Shown here: in pieces, positions 16,163 through 25,250 of the stretch
Numbering within the stretch: position 1 is the stretch's first letter
Layout: every line of letters starts with the position of its first letter
NCBI RefSeq assembly: GCF_965224175.1
Contig: NZ_OZ245041.1
Span: 4,154,001 to 4,218,000 of the forward strand
DNA length: 64,000 nucleotides
From: Kordia sp965224175
Lineage (GTDB): Bacteria > Bacteroidota > Bacteroidia > Flavobacteriales > Flavobacteriaceae
Reading direction: 5' to 3'
Translations under genes and position numbers: made by a program
Notes under the pieces: generated by a model
Seen by the model: the letters and a program-made list of their open reading frames with translations, nothing else
Databases searched by the model: none
Told to the model about the DNA's origin: nothing

Positions 16163-17202
16163 ACGCGGGTTAATTTTATAGGATAGGTTTTTCCAGAATT
16201 CCATTGAGCAACATACATGTTTTCATCATCATCAATGCAAACATCGTGCGGATGCTGAAACAAGTGAACTGTTTGATATAATTCGTTTAATTTATTGTTT
16301 TGATACGATGGCGAAGTAGCGCCAGGACAGGAAACAACTTCGTTTTTTTCGTTCATGATCAAAATAAATCCTGAATCAGAATGGATAGCACTTTTAGAGC
16401 GCAATACGGCAAAATAAATATCTTTTTTATGAATTACTGGGCGACAAATTAATGCGCCAGGTACCTGAATTGCTTCTAGGAAATTGCCTTCTAAGTCAAA
16501 TCGTTTTAAAATGTTTAATTCTCTAGCAGATACAAGCAACGAAGGGTTTTCTGGATTACGATCGTCATAACAAATGCCATGTGCGTTTAAAAATTGTCCA
16601 TTTTCAGTTCCGCTTCCACCAAAAAAGTTTTGCAATACGCCTTCATGATTGTAATGTAAAATATGCTGTTTTCCATAACCGTCGGCCACATATATATCAC
16701 CGTTTGTGGCAATTGTAGTTTCGGTAGGTTTAAATTCTTCTTTATTATTATATTTTCCTGTTTCTGCAGGATAATTAATTGTAAAAACCACTTTCCCGTC
16801 AATGGTAGTTTTTATAATTTGATGGCGTTCGTAATCAGTAATGAGTAAAAAATCTTCTCCATTTTCTTTAACTAATGTCAAACCGTGTGCGCCAGGATAA
16901 TCCGTTCCCCAAGTTTCCAAGAGCTTCCCAGATTTGTCATAAATAATCACATTGTTTTTCGTGTGATTGGTCAGTAAAACGATTCTACCTTTCGAGTCTT
17001 GTATCATTTCGTGACAATCGTTCACAGGAGTTTGTGAAGGGTTTAAATTTCCCCAGTTCAGATTCACTTTGTATTTGTGTGAATTGTGTCCAACAATAAC
17101 ATCATTATTCGCGCCAAGCGAAAAAGCAGAACTCAAACTTGGAGCTGCTAGAAAACCTAGTGACAGTAAAGACGATTGTTTTAAAAATTTTCTTCGATTC
17201 AT
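16159..17202 (-). CDS. Tat-exported NHL-type beta-propeller protein
   Basis: 347 aa with a twin-arginine signal (NRRKFLKQSSLLSLGFLAAP). The mature part is a six-bladed NHL/SMP-30-like propeller: HEMIQDSKGRIVLLTNHTKN, HGLTLVKENGEDFLLITDYE, IATNGDIYVADGYGKQHILH, GQFLNAHGICYDD and HDVCIDDDENMYVAQW mark successive blades. Propellers of this kind bind small molecules or proteins, or act as lactonases; no enzyme activity can be assigned. It sits between the DUF1501 gene (3-base gap) and the lipoprotein gene (ATGA overlap). Confidence 0.8.
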   Translation of the reverse strand: MNRRKFLKQSSLLSLGFLAAPSLSSAFSLGANNDVIVGHNSHKYKVNLNWGNLNPSQTPVNDCHEMIQDSKGRIVLLTNHTKNNVIIYDKSGKLLETWGTDYPGAHGLTLVKENGEDFLLITDYERHQIIKTTIDGKVVFTINYPAETGKYNNKEEFKPTETTIATNGDIYVADGYGKQHILHYNHEGVLQNFFGGSGTENGQFLNAHGICYDDRNPENPSLLVSARELNILKRFDLEGNFLEAIQVPGALICRPVIHKKDIYFAVLRSKSAIHSDSGFILIMNEKNEVVSCPGATSPSYQNNKLNELYQTVHLFQHPHDVCIDDDENMYVAQWNSGKTYPIKLTRV

Positions 17203-17204
17203 AC

Positions 17205-18662
17205 TTAACTTAATAAATCGTGAACAACATGCCCAGAAACGTCTGTCAAGCGAAAACGCCTTCCTTGATGTTTGTAAGTGAATTTTGTGTGATCAACGCC
17301 CATTAAATGCATCATGGTTGCTTGTAAATCGTGTACGTGCACAGGATCTTTTGCAATATTATAACCAAAATCGTCAGTTTCTCCATAAGTAAATCCGGGT
17401 TTTACGCCGCCGCCAGCCATAAACATTGTAAAGCATTTTGGATGATGATCACGTCCGTAATTGGTTTCTGTTAAAGTTCCTTGACTATAATTAGTACGAC
17501 CAAATTCGCCGCCCCAAACGACCAAAGTGTCTTCCAGTAAACCACGTTGTTTTAAATCCATAATCAAGGCAGCAGTTGCCTGATCGATATCTTTTGCTTG
17601 TTTTTCAATTTGCGAAGGTAAATTTTCATGCTGATCCCAACCCATATGATACAATTGAATAAAACGTACATCTTGCTCAGCCAATCTTCTTGCCAACAAA
17701 CAGTTTGCAGCATAGGTTCCTGGAATAGTTGCATCTGAACCATACATTTGGATTATATGATCGGGTTCTTCTTCAATATTCATCGTTGTAGGAACAGAAG
17801 TTTGCATTCTGTATGCCATTTCATATTGTCCAATTCTGCTATTGATTTCAGGATCTCCAAATTCACGTTCTTGTTTCTCGTTGAGTTCACTCAAATGATC
17901 AAGCATTTTTCTACGTTCGGCACGCGTCATTCCTTCTGGATCTTTTAAATATAACACTGGATCTTTTCCTGAGCGAAATTGTACTCCTTGATGTAATGAA
18001 CTCAGAAAACCATTTCCCCAAAGTCTTGAATATAAAGGTTGTGCCAATGGTCTTCCCGTTCCGCGCGAAAGCAATACCGTAAATGTAGGTAAGTTATCGT
18101 TTAAACTTCCCAAACCATAACTCATCCATGAGCCAATACTTGGTCGTCCTGCTTGTTGTGAACCAGTTTGAAAAAAGGTAATCGCAGGATCATGATTGAT
18201 CGCTTCAGTATGCATAGATTTTACGAAACATAATTCATCTACAATTTTTGCAGTATATGGCATCAATTCACTTACCCAAGCACGTGATTCACCATATTGA
18301 TCAAATTTAAAGTTGCTTCCTACGAGAGGAAAACTATCTTGTCCAGAAGTCATTCCTGTTAATCGTTGTCCTTTTCGCACAGAATCGGGCAAATCTTGTC
18401 CACGAAGTTTATTCAACAAAGGTTTATAATCAAACAATTCTAATTGTGATGGTCCACCACTTTGAAACAAATAAATAACACGTTTTGCTTTGGGCGCAAA
18501 GTGTGGTAAATTCATTCCTTTCAATGGAAAATCTGCTGCTTCAACCAACGATGAAAACGGATCTAGCATGGAAGCTGCTGCAATTCCTCCAATTCCTAAA
18601 CCGAGTTTTTTGAGAAATTGTCGTCTCGTATTATTTAAAAAATGTTTGTGAACTTCTTCCAT
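17205..18662 (-). CDS. DUF1501-family protein with Tat signal
   Basis: 485 aa. TRRQFLKKLGLGIGGIAAAS is a twin-arginine signal. FAPKAKRVIYLFQSGGPSQL, SYGLGSLNDNLPTFTVL, MGWDQHENLP, VVWGGEFGRTNYSQG and NYGRDHHPKCFTMFMAGGGV are the hallmark segments of DUF1501, a sulfatase/alkaline-phosphatase-like fold found mainly in Planctomycetes and Bacteroidota. The family nearly always sits next to DUF1549/DUF1553 proteins, as here. The metal-binding site looks complete (GWDQH, GGEFGR, HH), but the substrate is unknown; carbohydrate breakdown is a common guess from context. Confidence 0.9.
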   Translation of the reverse strand: MEEVHKHFLNNTRRQFLKKLGLGIGGIAAASMLDPFSSLVEAADFPLKGMNLPHFAPKAKRVIYLFQSGGPSQLELFDYKPLLNKLRGQDLPDSVRKGQRLTGMTSGQDSFPLVGSNFKFDQYGESRAWVSELMPYTAKIVDELCFVKSMHTEAINHDPAITFFQTGSQQAGRPSIGSWMSYGLGSLNDNLPTFTVLLSRGTGRPLAQPLYSRLWGNGFLSSLHQGVQFRSGKDPVLYLKDPEGMTRAERRKMLDHLSELNEKQEREFGDPEINSRIGQYEMAYRMQTSVPTTMNIEEEPDHIIQMYGSDATIPGTYAANCLLARRLAEQDVRFIQLYHMGWDQHENLPSQIEKQAKDIDQATAALIMDLKQRGLLEDTLVVWGGEFGRTNYSQGTLTETNYGRDHHPKCFTMFMAGGGVKPGFTYGETDDFGYNIAKDPVHVHDLQATMMHLMGVDHTKFTYKHQGRRFRLTDVSGHVVHDLLS

Positions 18663-18665
18663 AGT

Positions 18666-21020
18666 TTATCCTTTAACAATTGCTTCATCTAAATTGAAGA
18701 TTAAACTTGTGAGCACGCCAAAAGCATATATTTTTTCTTTCGCAATATCGTTTGTGGCAATAGTTGCTGCTATTTTTATTTTTTTGGTGGAATCATAATT
18801 TGATTCAGTTTCTTTTAGAAATGTCAGTAAATTTTCTATTTCTGTTGCATCAGGCTTTCGCGAAGTAATTTTTCTGAAAATTGTTTCAATACGTGTTTCG
18901 TCAGTTAAATGATCGTCTTGTAACACTTGAACCGCTAAGGTATTAGCTGCTTCTATCAACTGCGGATCGTTGAGCATGACTAAAGCTTGTAAAGGTGTGC
19001 TAGTTTTTTGACGCTCTACCGTGCAATAATCACGCGTGGCGGCATCAAAGGTCATCATTGCTGGTGGTGGAACGGTTCGTTTCCAGAATGTATACAAACT
19101 TCTTCTGTATAAGTTTTCACCTGAATCCATGATGTATTTTGTCAATCCTTGCCCAGAAGTAGTTTCTGCCCATAAACCTGCGGGTTGATATGGTTTTACA
19201 CTTGGGCCACCAACTTTTTCAACTAATAATCCGCTTACGGAAAGTGCATTATCGCGAATCATTTCCGCAGTGAGTTTATCTCGAGAACTTCTTGCAAGCC
19301 ATTTATTGTTGGGATCAATTTCTAACAACGCATCATTTGTTTTTGTGGTTTGCTGATAGGTATTTGACATTACCATTCGTTTTACCATTTTTTTTGTGTC
19401 CCAACCTTCTTCACGATATGTAATAGCAAGCCAATCCAAGAGTTCAGGATGTGAAGGCAATGCTCCTTGGTTTCCGAAGTCAGAACTTGAAGCTACAATT
19501 CCTTTTCCAAAAATTTGTTGCCATAATCTGTTTACAGCGACTCTAGCAGTAAGTGTATTTTGTTCGTCAAATAACCAATTGGCTAAACCAAGTCTATTTT
19601 GTTCGTATTTTTCTGTGAAAGGTAACACTGCTTTTGGAGTTGTAAAACTTACTTCATCTCCATGTGCATCATATGCGCCACGTTTTAGTACATACGTTTT
19701 ACGTTTTGGAGCATCATCTTTCATGACCATCAATTGTACTTGTTTGATGGAATCTGGCATATTGATAAAGTTCAGTACTTCATCAATTTCTTTTCGGGTA
19801 ATTTTTACATTAGGTTTTGGAATTTCACCGTAATCCATACGTCCTTTTTCGTTGACTTTGTTGAAAAAAGCGTAAAAGCCGAAGTATTCTTTTTGTGAGA
19901 TCGGATCGTATTTATGATCGTGACACTGTGCGCATTCCATTGTTAATCCTAGAAGTGATTTTGATACGGTATTTGTTCTATCTAACACATATTCTACGCG
20001 ATATTCTTCATCGATAACGCCGCCTTCTTGTGTTATTTTATGATTTCGATTGAAACCTGTTGCTACGATTTGTTCTAATGTTGCATTTGGTAACAAATCA
20101 CCTGCCAACTGCCATTTTACGAATTCATCATAAGGAATATTTCGGTTAAATGCACTAATCACCCAATCGCGCCAAGGCCACATAGTACGTTCTAAATCAT
20201 CTTGGTAGCCATGTGTGTCTGAATAACGAGCAATATCAAGCCAACTTGCAGCCATGTGTTCGCCGTATTGCGTTGAATTCAACAAATGATCTACTACTTT
20301 TTCAAAGGAATTTGTATTGGTATCATTCAAGAAAGCATCAATTTCTTCTAAAGTAGGAGGCAATCCCGTTAAGTCAAAATATACACGCCTGATGAGTTTT
20401 TCTTTGCTGGCTTTTTGTGATGGATTCAGTCCTTGCTGTGTTAGTTTTTCAAGGATGAAATTATCGATCTCATTTGAAACTAAACTGTCGTTTTTAGCAT
20501 TTGGAACTTTACTTTTTATAGGTAGTACAAATGCCCAATGGTCTTTCCAAACGGCGCCTTGTTGAATCCATTTTGTGAGTACCTTTTTTTCATAATCATT
20601 CAAAGAAAGATTTGAATCTTTGGGTGGCATAATTTTGATTGGATCAGTTGTATTAATGCGCTCCACTAACTTACTGGCTAGTGTATCACCAGAAACGATT
20701 GCAAAATGATTAGGATTTTCACTTAAAGCGGCAAAGGCTCCTTTTTTGGTATCGAGTCGTAAATTGCCTTCTCGTGTACCATCATCAGGACCGTGACATA
20801 AGTAGCAACGATCTGAAAGAATAGGTTTTACATCAAAAATATAATCGATTTTTTCAGGAATTTCGTATGCTTGTATTGTACTATTTGTGGAAGTATTGCT
20901 TAAAGTGGTATATGCTGCTTGCGTATCTTTGTTAAAATATTTGTATGCTAGAACTAATAAAAATGGTATTAGAAAATAGCATACTAGTACGAATGGTTTC
21001 GTTTTCTTTTTGGTGTTCAA
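18666..21020 (-). CDS. PSCyt1-DUF1549-DUF1553 protein (Planctomycete-type cytochrome)
   Basis: 784 aa. A membrane anchor at residues 12-29 is followed by a PSCyt1 cytochrome domain (VKPILSDRCYLCHGPDDGTR, with CxxCH, residues about 66-85). DUF1549 follows (SKEKLIRRVYFDLTGLPPTL, GEHMAASWLDIARYSDTHGY, then AQCHDHKYDPISQ), and DUF1553 comes last (RVAVNRLWQQIFGKGIV, YRRSLYTFWKRTVPPP, STPLQALVMLNDPQ). It begins with a TTG codon at 21018-21020, because a stop lies three codons upstream and there is no nearby ATG. It is the first gene of the operon, 3 bases before DUF1501. The second CxxCH-like site (CAQCHDH) suggests additional haem or metal binding. Confidence 0.9.
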   Translation of the reverse strand: MNTKKKTKPFVLVCYFLIPFLLVLAYKYFNKDTQAAYTTLSNTSTNSTIQAYEIPEKIDYIFDVKPILSDRCYLCHGPDDGTREGNLRLDTKKGAFAALSENPNHFAIVSGDTLASKLVERINTTDPIKIMPPKDSNLSLNDYEKKVLTKWIQQGAVWKDHWAFVLPIKSKVPNAKNDSLVSNEIDNFILEKLTQQGLNPSQKASKEKLIRRVYFDLTGLPPTLEEIDAFLNDTNTNSFEKVVDHLLNSTQYGEHMAASWLDIARYSDTHGYQDDLERTMWPWRDWVISAFNRNIPYDEFVKWQLAGDLLPNATLEQIVATGFNRNHKITQEGGVIDEEYRVEYVLDRTNTVSKSLLGLTMECAQCHDHKYDPISQKEYFGFYAFFNKVNEKGRMDYGEIPKPNVKITRKEIDEVLNFINMPDSIKQVQLMVMKDDAPKRKTYVLKRGAYDAHGDEVSFTTPKAVLPFTEKYEQNRLGLANWLFDEQNTLTARVAVNRLWQQIFGKGIVASSSDFGNQGALPSHPELLDWLAITYREEGWDTKKMVKRMVMSNTYQQTTKTNDALLEIDPNNKWLARSSRDKLTAEMIRDNALSVSGLLVEKVGGPSVKPYQPAGLWAETTSGQGLTKYIMDSGENLYRRSLYTFWKRTVPPPAMMTFDAATRDYCTVERQKTSTPLQALVMLNDPQLIEAANTLAVQVLQDDHLTDETRIETIFRKITSRKPDATEIENLLTFLKETESNYDSTKKIKIAATIATNDIAKEKIYAFGVLTSLIFNLDEAIVKG

Positions 21021-21230
21021 AGCAGGTTAGTTTTTCTAGTATTGGCTGTTTGTGAAACTGGTGAACCAATTAATGGTTTCGTAAGATACTAATAACCAAA
21101 TAACTTTTAAAAAAATTAACATTTGAGTTGTATGTAGTTGAGTTCGCAGAATTGTGTTATTTTTCTTTTGATTTGAAAATTCATTACACCAAACTATTTT
21201 TTTTGAATAAAACATAGTATTTTTAAGTTT

Positions 21231-22970
21231 ATGATAAGACTGTATTTAGCTTTTATTTTATCCCTATTCACTCTTTATATATATGCACAGCAACCCGCCA
21301 AAAAGGAAATAGATTCGTTACAAGGATTTTCTGTAGAATCTTTAGCAACATTGGCTGCGGAAAATCGATATAAAAATCCGCTTCAGGCCAAAGCATATGC
21401 TTCTGTATATTATGTTAAAGCACAAAATAACGGTGATGTCAAAAAGGTATACGATGCTGCTTTTTTGAAGGCAGAGATTTATAACGTATTACGGGAAAAA
21501 GATAGTGCTCATTTTTTTATAGATGAATCTATAGAAAAGGCGTCAAACACAAATGATGAAGATCATTATTATAAAAGCTTACGTTTAAAAGGAATAATAT
21601 ATTATAGTTCTAGAGATTATGAGAAGGCAAGTTCTTTATATACAGAAGTTTATCAGTATTATGAGGAAGAAAAAAATGTTGTCGAGCTCGCAAAAATTCG
21701 ACATAACATTGCTTTGATTGAAAATCAAATTGGTCGTAGAAAGCAGGCTTTGATGAAGGTTAAAGAAAACTTTAATTTATACAAAGAAGGTGTACTTGAT
21801 AAAGATGCACAGATGCCAGAATACTTAAACACATTATTGAATCTCAGTAATATTTACACGACTATCGCAGATGATTTTAATAAAGAAAGTGTAAAATATT
21901 TAGATTCTGCAATTACGTATAATACCATTGGTTTGGAAAAGAGCTTGCAAGTAAATGATTTAGAGATTTACACGATTTTTTTAACCTTGCAAGGTATTAT
22001 TCATCAGAAAAAAGGAAATTTAAATAAAGCACATTCTGACTTCATTTCTGCGGAAGAGAAAATAATAAACCTTGGTTTTTTCAATCAGTTGGCTGTTTTA
22101 TACATGCATCAAGGGAAGAATTATTTTTTAAAAGATGAAGTGGATAATGCGTTAAGATATTTATTAAAAACAGATTCTATTAATGTCAATGAAGGTACAT
22201 ATTCGCCACATCTTCAAGAGACATATATTTTACTAGCAAAATCGTATGGAAAAAAAGGAGATTTAGAAAATTCAGTTAAGTATTTTGAAATCTTTGAAGA
22301 GAAAGATAAAAAGAATGATATTCGCATTAGGAATATATCTGAAAACCTCTACAAGAAGTATGATATCCCATCATTTAAAAATAAAATTCAAACACTTCTT
22401 AATAAAACCGAGCAAGAGCAACAAAAATCAAAAACACTTATTTATGCTTGTATTTCTTTAGTTGTATTTTTATTAGGTGTTTTGTGGTATTACAAAAGGA
22501 GAGAACGCAAACTTAAGAAACGCTTTGATATGGTTTTAGAAGAATTGGTCGCTATTGAAAAAGCAAAGATTGCGACAAAAGATAAAATTTCGCAACCGTA
22601 TACAATTACAGATGAAAACGTTCAAAAAATACTAGATGGCTTAGAAAAATTTGAACGTAAACAATTGTTCTTACAAAAAAAGTGTACACTCAACTATGTT
22701 GCAAAAAAAATAAATACCAATAGTACTTATCTATCAAAAACCTTACAGTCACACAAACAGAAAAAATTTGTACAATACATAACAGATTTACGACTGAATT
22801 ATGCGTTGACACGTTTAAAAGATGATACCAAATTCAGAACATATGATATTAAATCAATTGCTGCTGAACTTGGTTTCAATACAGCTGAATCTTTTTCAAA
22901 AGCTTTTAAAAAACGTACAGGAATTTATCCATCTTTTTATATTAAAAACCTAAATAAATTAAAGGATTAA
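21231..22970 (+). CDS. TPR-transmembrane-AraC hybrid regulator
   Basis: 579 aa. A signal peptide (to about residue 20, YAQQ) is followed by TPR-like helical repeats (residues about 60-390), one membrane helix (LIYACISLVVFLLGVLWYYK, about 405-424), a linker, and a C-terminal AraC-type DNA-binding domain (YITDLRLNYALTRLKDD, SIAAELGFNTAESFSKAFKK, GIYP). This architecture places the sensor in the periplasm and the HTH in the cytoplasm and is common in Flavobacteria. It is divergent from the cytochrome operon with 210 bases between, so control of that operon is plausible but inferred. It is closed by the terminator at 22986-23015. Confidence 0.88.
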   Translation: MIRLYLAFILSLFTLYIYAQQPAKKEIDSLQGFSVESLATLAAENRYKNPLQAKAYASVYYVKAQNNGDVKKVYDAAFLKAEIYNVLREKDSAHFFIDESIEKASNTNDEDHYYKSLRLKGIIYYSSRDYEKASSLYTEVYQYYEEEKNVVELAKIRHNIALIENQIGRRKQALMKVKENFNLYKEGVLDKDAQMPEYLNTLLNLSNIYTTIADDFNKESVKYLDSAITYNTIGLEKSLQVNDLEIYTIFLTLQGIIHQKKGNLNKAHSDFISAEEKIINLGFFNQLAVLYMHQGKNYFLKDEVDNALRYLLKTDSINVNEGTYSPHLQETYILLAKSYGKKGDLENSVKYFEIFEEKDKKNDIRIRNISENLYKKYDIPSFKNKIQTLLNKTEQEQQKSKTLIYACISLVVFLLGVLWYYKRRERKLKKRFDMVLEELVAIEKAKIATKDKISQPYTITDENVQKILDGLEKFERKQLFLQKKCTLNYVAKKINTNSTYLSKTLQSHKQKKFVQYITDLRLNYALTRLKDDTKFRTYDIKSIAAELGFNTAESFSKAFKKRTGIYPSFYIKNLNKLKD

Positions 22971-22985
22971 CGTAATAAAAAAAGG

Positions 22986-23015
22986 AGTCGTATTTCCATA
23001 AATACGACTGTTTTT
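22986..23015 (+). terminator. Rho-independent terminator after the AraC-type gene
   Basis: AGTCGTATT (22986-22994) pairs with AATACGACT (23001-23009), followed by a T-run to 23015. Confidence 0.8.
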
Positions 23016-23074
23016 CCTTGATAAAATTAGTGTGAGATGCTAATTTTAAAGATAATTTAAACTTTTTATTACGA

Positions 23075-23320
23075 ATGAAAAAACAGAGAAAATTAAATTT
23101 AAGAAAACTTAGTATTGCTAAATTAAGTAACAATTTACAAGCTATGCGAATTAAAGGTGGTACAGACGATACGGATAATGCAGTATCAAGAGAAGGAGAT
23201 TGTAAAACTGAAGGGATTAATTGCGGAACTTCAGTAGATACTAGACCTGGTACATTTACAACTGCTACAAGTGATCCTAATGATCCAAGATTTTCTGTTG
23301 TTATAGGGACTTGTGTGTAG
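23075..23320 (+). CDS. Orphan GG-leader RiPP precursor
   Basis: An 81-aa peptide. RKLNLRKLSIAKLSNNLQ, then AMRIKGG, forms a Bacteroidota natural-product leader: a KLxLxKLxIAxL motif followed by a Gly-Gly cleavage site at about residues 28-29. The predicted core (about 52 aa, starting TDDTDNAV) has three Cys and many Thr/Ser (CKTEG, NCGTSVDTRPGTFTTATSD, GTCV), consistent with ring formation or a double-glycine exported peptide. No modifying enzyme or peptidase-containing transporter is nearby. A terminator follows at 23344-23379, so it is a single-gene unit. The minus-strand frame across it is a shadow. Confidence 0.7.
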   Translation: MKKQRKLNLRKLSIAKLSNNLQAMRIKGGTDDTDNAVSREGDCKTEGINCGTSVDTRPGTFTTATSDPNDPRFSVVIGTCV

Positions 23321-23343
23321 CACATTATAAAAACAGGCACAGG

Positions 23344-23379
23344 AAAAACCTCCAAAAGTTTAATTTTGGAGGTTTTTTT
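23344..23379 (+). terminator. Rho-independent terminator after the GG-leader precursor
   Basis: AAAACCTCCAAAA (from 23345) pairs with TTTTGGAGGTTTT and is followed by more T residues. Confidence 0.85.
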
Positions 23380-23586
23380 AATTTTAGATTATATCGTAGT
23401 AATGATTTAAAAATCTGTATATTAGTGTTTTAAGTATTGTTTAAAACAAGAACTTACTATAATTACGGTAAAACCGTAACACAAGTAATGTTTATTCTTA
23501 TCGCACTCAGGAGATATAGTTTAATTTAGCTGAAAACATATTGAGGTTTAGGGGAATCTCATTATAATAGTATTATTCTATTAGAT

Positions 23587-23626
23587 AAAAGGGAGATCAT
23601 TCTTGTGATTACTCCCTTTTTTTTTT
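23587..23626 (+). terminator. Gene-less rho-independent terminator
   Basis: AAAAGGGA (23587-23594) pairs with TCCCTTTT (23613-23620) with a partly paired GATCA/TGATT extension, followed by more than five T residues. No coding region precedes it, so it may end a small RNA. Confidence 0.6.
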
Positions 23627-23802
23627 AGTGTTGCTGAGGAAACTTAGAGAAATATAAAAGTTAGTTATTTATTAAATTGAGAAATTAGGGGGTCTCCATT
23701 TAGTAGTGAAATAACTTCCACAAACCTAAAAAGGGATTTCCCAAACTTTCTTTAGTGATGTTTTAATACACACTTTTCTCCAAAAAAAAGAATCTTATTT
23801 TA

Positions 23803-23831
23803 TTTAGATTAAATACAAATAGTTATATTTG
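23803..23831 (+). promoter_or_regulatory. Promoter of the small Cys-rich gene
   Basis: TATATTTG (23824-23831) matches TAnnTTTG exactly. The upstream element is weak (TTTAG at 23803-23807). It lies 26 bases before the ATG at 23857. Confidence 0.55.
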
Positions 23832-23856
23832 CAGTCAAATATGATAATGAGTCTGT

Positions 23857-24021
23857 ATGTCTTTTTTAGTTGATATAGAAGAAGTTCAGGTGCAATCAAA
23901 GCCAAAAAAGCTTAAAATTGCTAAGAACTGTAAAAGCAAATGTTGTAAGAAATATAAAAAAGGAAAGGGCAAGCGTTGTAAACGTTGCCCAATGTTTGAT
24001 TTATTGAAAAAAGCTTCTTAA
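23857..24021 (+). CDS. Small Cys/Lys-rich protein
   Basis: 54 aa: MSFLVDIEEVQVQSKPKK, then a strongly basic middle with two Cys pairs (NCKSKCCKKYKKG and KRCKRCP), ending MFDLLKKAS. The CxxxCC...CxxC spacing suggests a small metal site or zinc-ribbon-like knot, and the basic charge suggests nucleic-acid contact. I cannot name a family. A well-formed TATATTTG element 26 bases upstream supports it as a real gene. It ends 15 bases from the convergent acyl-CoA dehydrogenase gene. Confidence 0.65.
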   Translation: MSFLVDIEEVQVQSKPKKLKIAKNCKSKCCKKYKKGKGKRCKRCPMFDLLKKAS

Positions 24022-24035
24022 AAAGCCTTTGTTTC

Positions 24036-25214
24036 TTATTTAAAAGCGTTTAATCCAGTAACATCTAATCCTGTGATTAATAAGTGAATATCATGTGTTC
24101 CTTCATACGTAATTACACTTTCTAAATTCATCATGTGTCTCATGATAGAATATTCACCACTAATTCCCATTCCACCTAACATTTGTCTAGCTTCACGAGC
24201 AATTTTTAATGCCATTTCTACGTTGTTTCGCTTCGCCATAGAAATTTGTGCAGAAGTAGCAGTACCTTTTTCTCGCATTACACCTAGACGCCAAGCTAAT
24301 AATTGTGCCTTAGTGATTTCTGTAATCATTTCAGCTAATTTCTTTTGTTGTAATTGAAATTGCCCAATAGGCTTGTTAAACTGAATACGTTCTTTACTGT
24401 AACGTAATGCAGTATCATAACAATCCATAGCAGCTCCTATAGCTCCCCAAGCAATACCAAAACGAGCAGAATCTAAACAGCCAAGTGGTGCTCCAAGTCC
24501 AGATTTACCTGGTAACAAGTTTTCTTTAGGAACTTTTACATTGTCAAAAATTAATTCTCCAGTAGCAGAAGCTCTCAATGACCATTTGTTGTGAGTTTCA
24601 GGAGTAGAAAAACCTTCCATGCCACGTTCAACGATTAATCCATGAATTCTTCCTTCTTCATTTTTTGCCCAAACAACTGCAACTTGACAAAAAGGAGAAT
24701 TAGAAATCCACATTTTTGCACCATTTAAAAGATAATGATCGCCCATATCTTTAAAATTTGTAGTCATTCCTCCAGGATTACTTCCATGATCAGGTTCTGT
24801 TAAACCAAAAGATCCCATCCATTCACCAGAAGCTAACTTTGGTAAATATTTTTGACGTTGCTCTTCATTTCCATATTTCCAGATAGGATACATTACTAAA
24901 GATGATTGTACAGAAGCTGTAGAACGAACACCAGAGTCTCCACGTTCAATCTCTTGCATGATCAATCCGTAACTGATTTGATCCAAACCTGCACCACCAT
25001 ATTCTGCTGGAATATAAGGTCCGAAAGCACCAATATCTGCCAATCCTTTAATAATTTGCTTAGGAAATTCGGCACGTTGTGCATAGTCTTCTATAATTGG
25101 AGAAACGTCTCTTTTTACCCAATCACGGGCTGCATCTCGTACTAATTTATGTTCGTCGGATAAAAGCTCGTCTAAGTTGTAGTAATCAGGAGCTTGGAAT
25201 AAATCTGGTTTCAT
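24036..25214 (-). CDS. gcdH: Glutaryl-CoA dehydrogenase-like acyl-CoA dehydrogenase
   Basis: 392 aa, the family's usual length. Seen are GSFGLTEPDHGSNPGGMTT (FAD/substrate region), KMWISNSPF, ARFGIAWGAIGAAMDCYDTA (typical of GCDH), RIQFNKPIGQFQLQQKKLAE, RQMLGGMGISGEYSIMRH and SVITYEGTHDIHLL with the catalytic base E371. The enzyme oxidises and decarboxylates glutaryl-CoA to crotonyl-CoA in lysine/tryptophan breakdown, passing electrons to ETF. A promoter-like TACTTTTG (25279-25286) and an inverted repeat TTTACG-N7-CGTAAA (25251-25269) lie upstream. Confidence 0.88.
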   Translation of the reverse strand: MKPDLFQAPDYYNLDELLSDEHKLVRDAARDWVKRDVSPIIEDYAQRAEFPKQIIKGLADIGAFGPYIPAEYGGAGLDQISYGLIMQEIERGDSGVRSTASVQSSLVMYPIWKYGNEEQRQKYLPKLASGEWMGSFGLTEPDHGSNPGGMTTNFKDMGDHYLLNGAKMWISNSPFCQVAVVWAKNEEGRIHGLIVERGMEGFSTPETHNKWSLRASATGELIFDNVKVPKENLLPGKSGLGAPLGCLDSARFGIAWGAIGAAMDCYDTALRYSKERIQFNKPIGQFQLQQKKLAEMITEITKAQLLAWRLGVMREKGTATSAQISMAKRNNVEMALKIAREARQMLGGMGISGEYSIMRHMMNLESVITYEGTHDIHLLITGLDVTGLNAFK

Positions 25215-25250
25215 TGATTGTGTTTTAATAGCATTTTTTTAATACTCAAA

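Larger units (their letters stand above)
23380..23856. other. 477-base stretch without a gene; possible small RNA
   Basis: No open frame longer than about 15 codons fits. It contains a small perfect inverted repeat, TTACGGT-AAA-ACCGTAA (23463-23479). It also has a strong terminator at 23587-23626 with no gene before it, which could end a small RNA, and a promoter for the Cys-rich gene at its right end. Confidence 0.35.

Noticed and set aside
22942..23355. Minus-strand 137-codon frame over the GG-leader precursor
   Set aside because: Shadow of the precursor on the other strand and of two terminators; no plausible start context.
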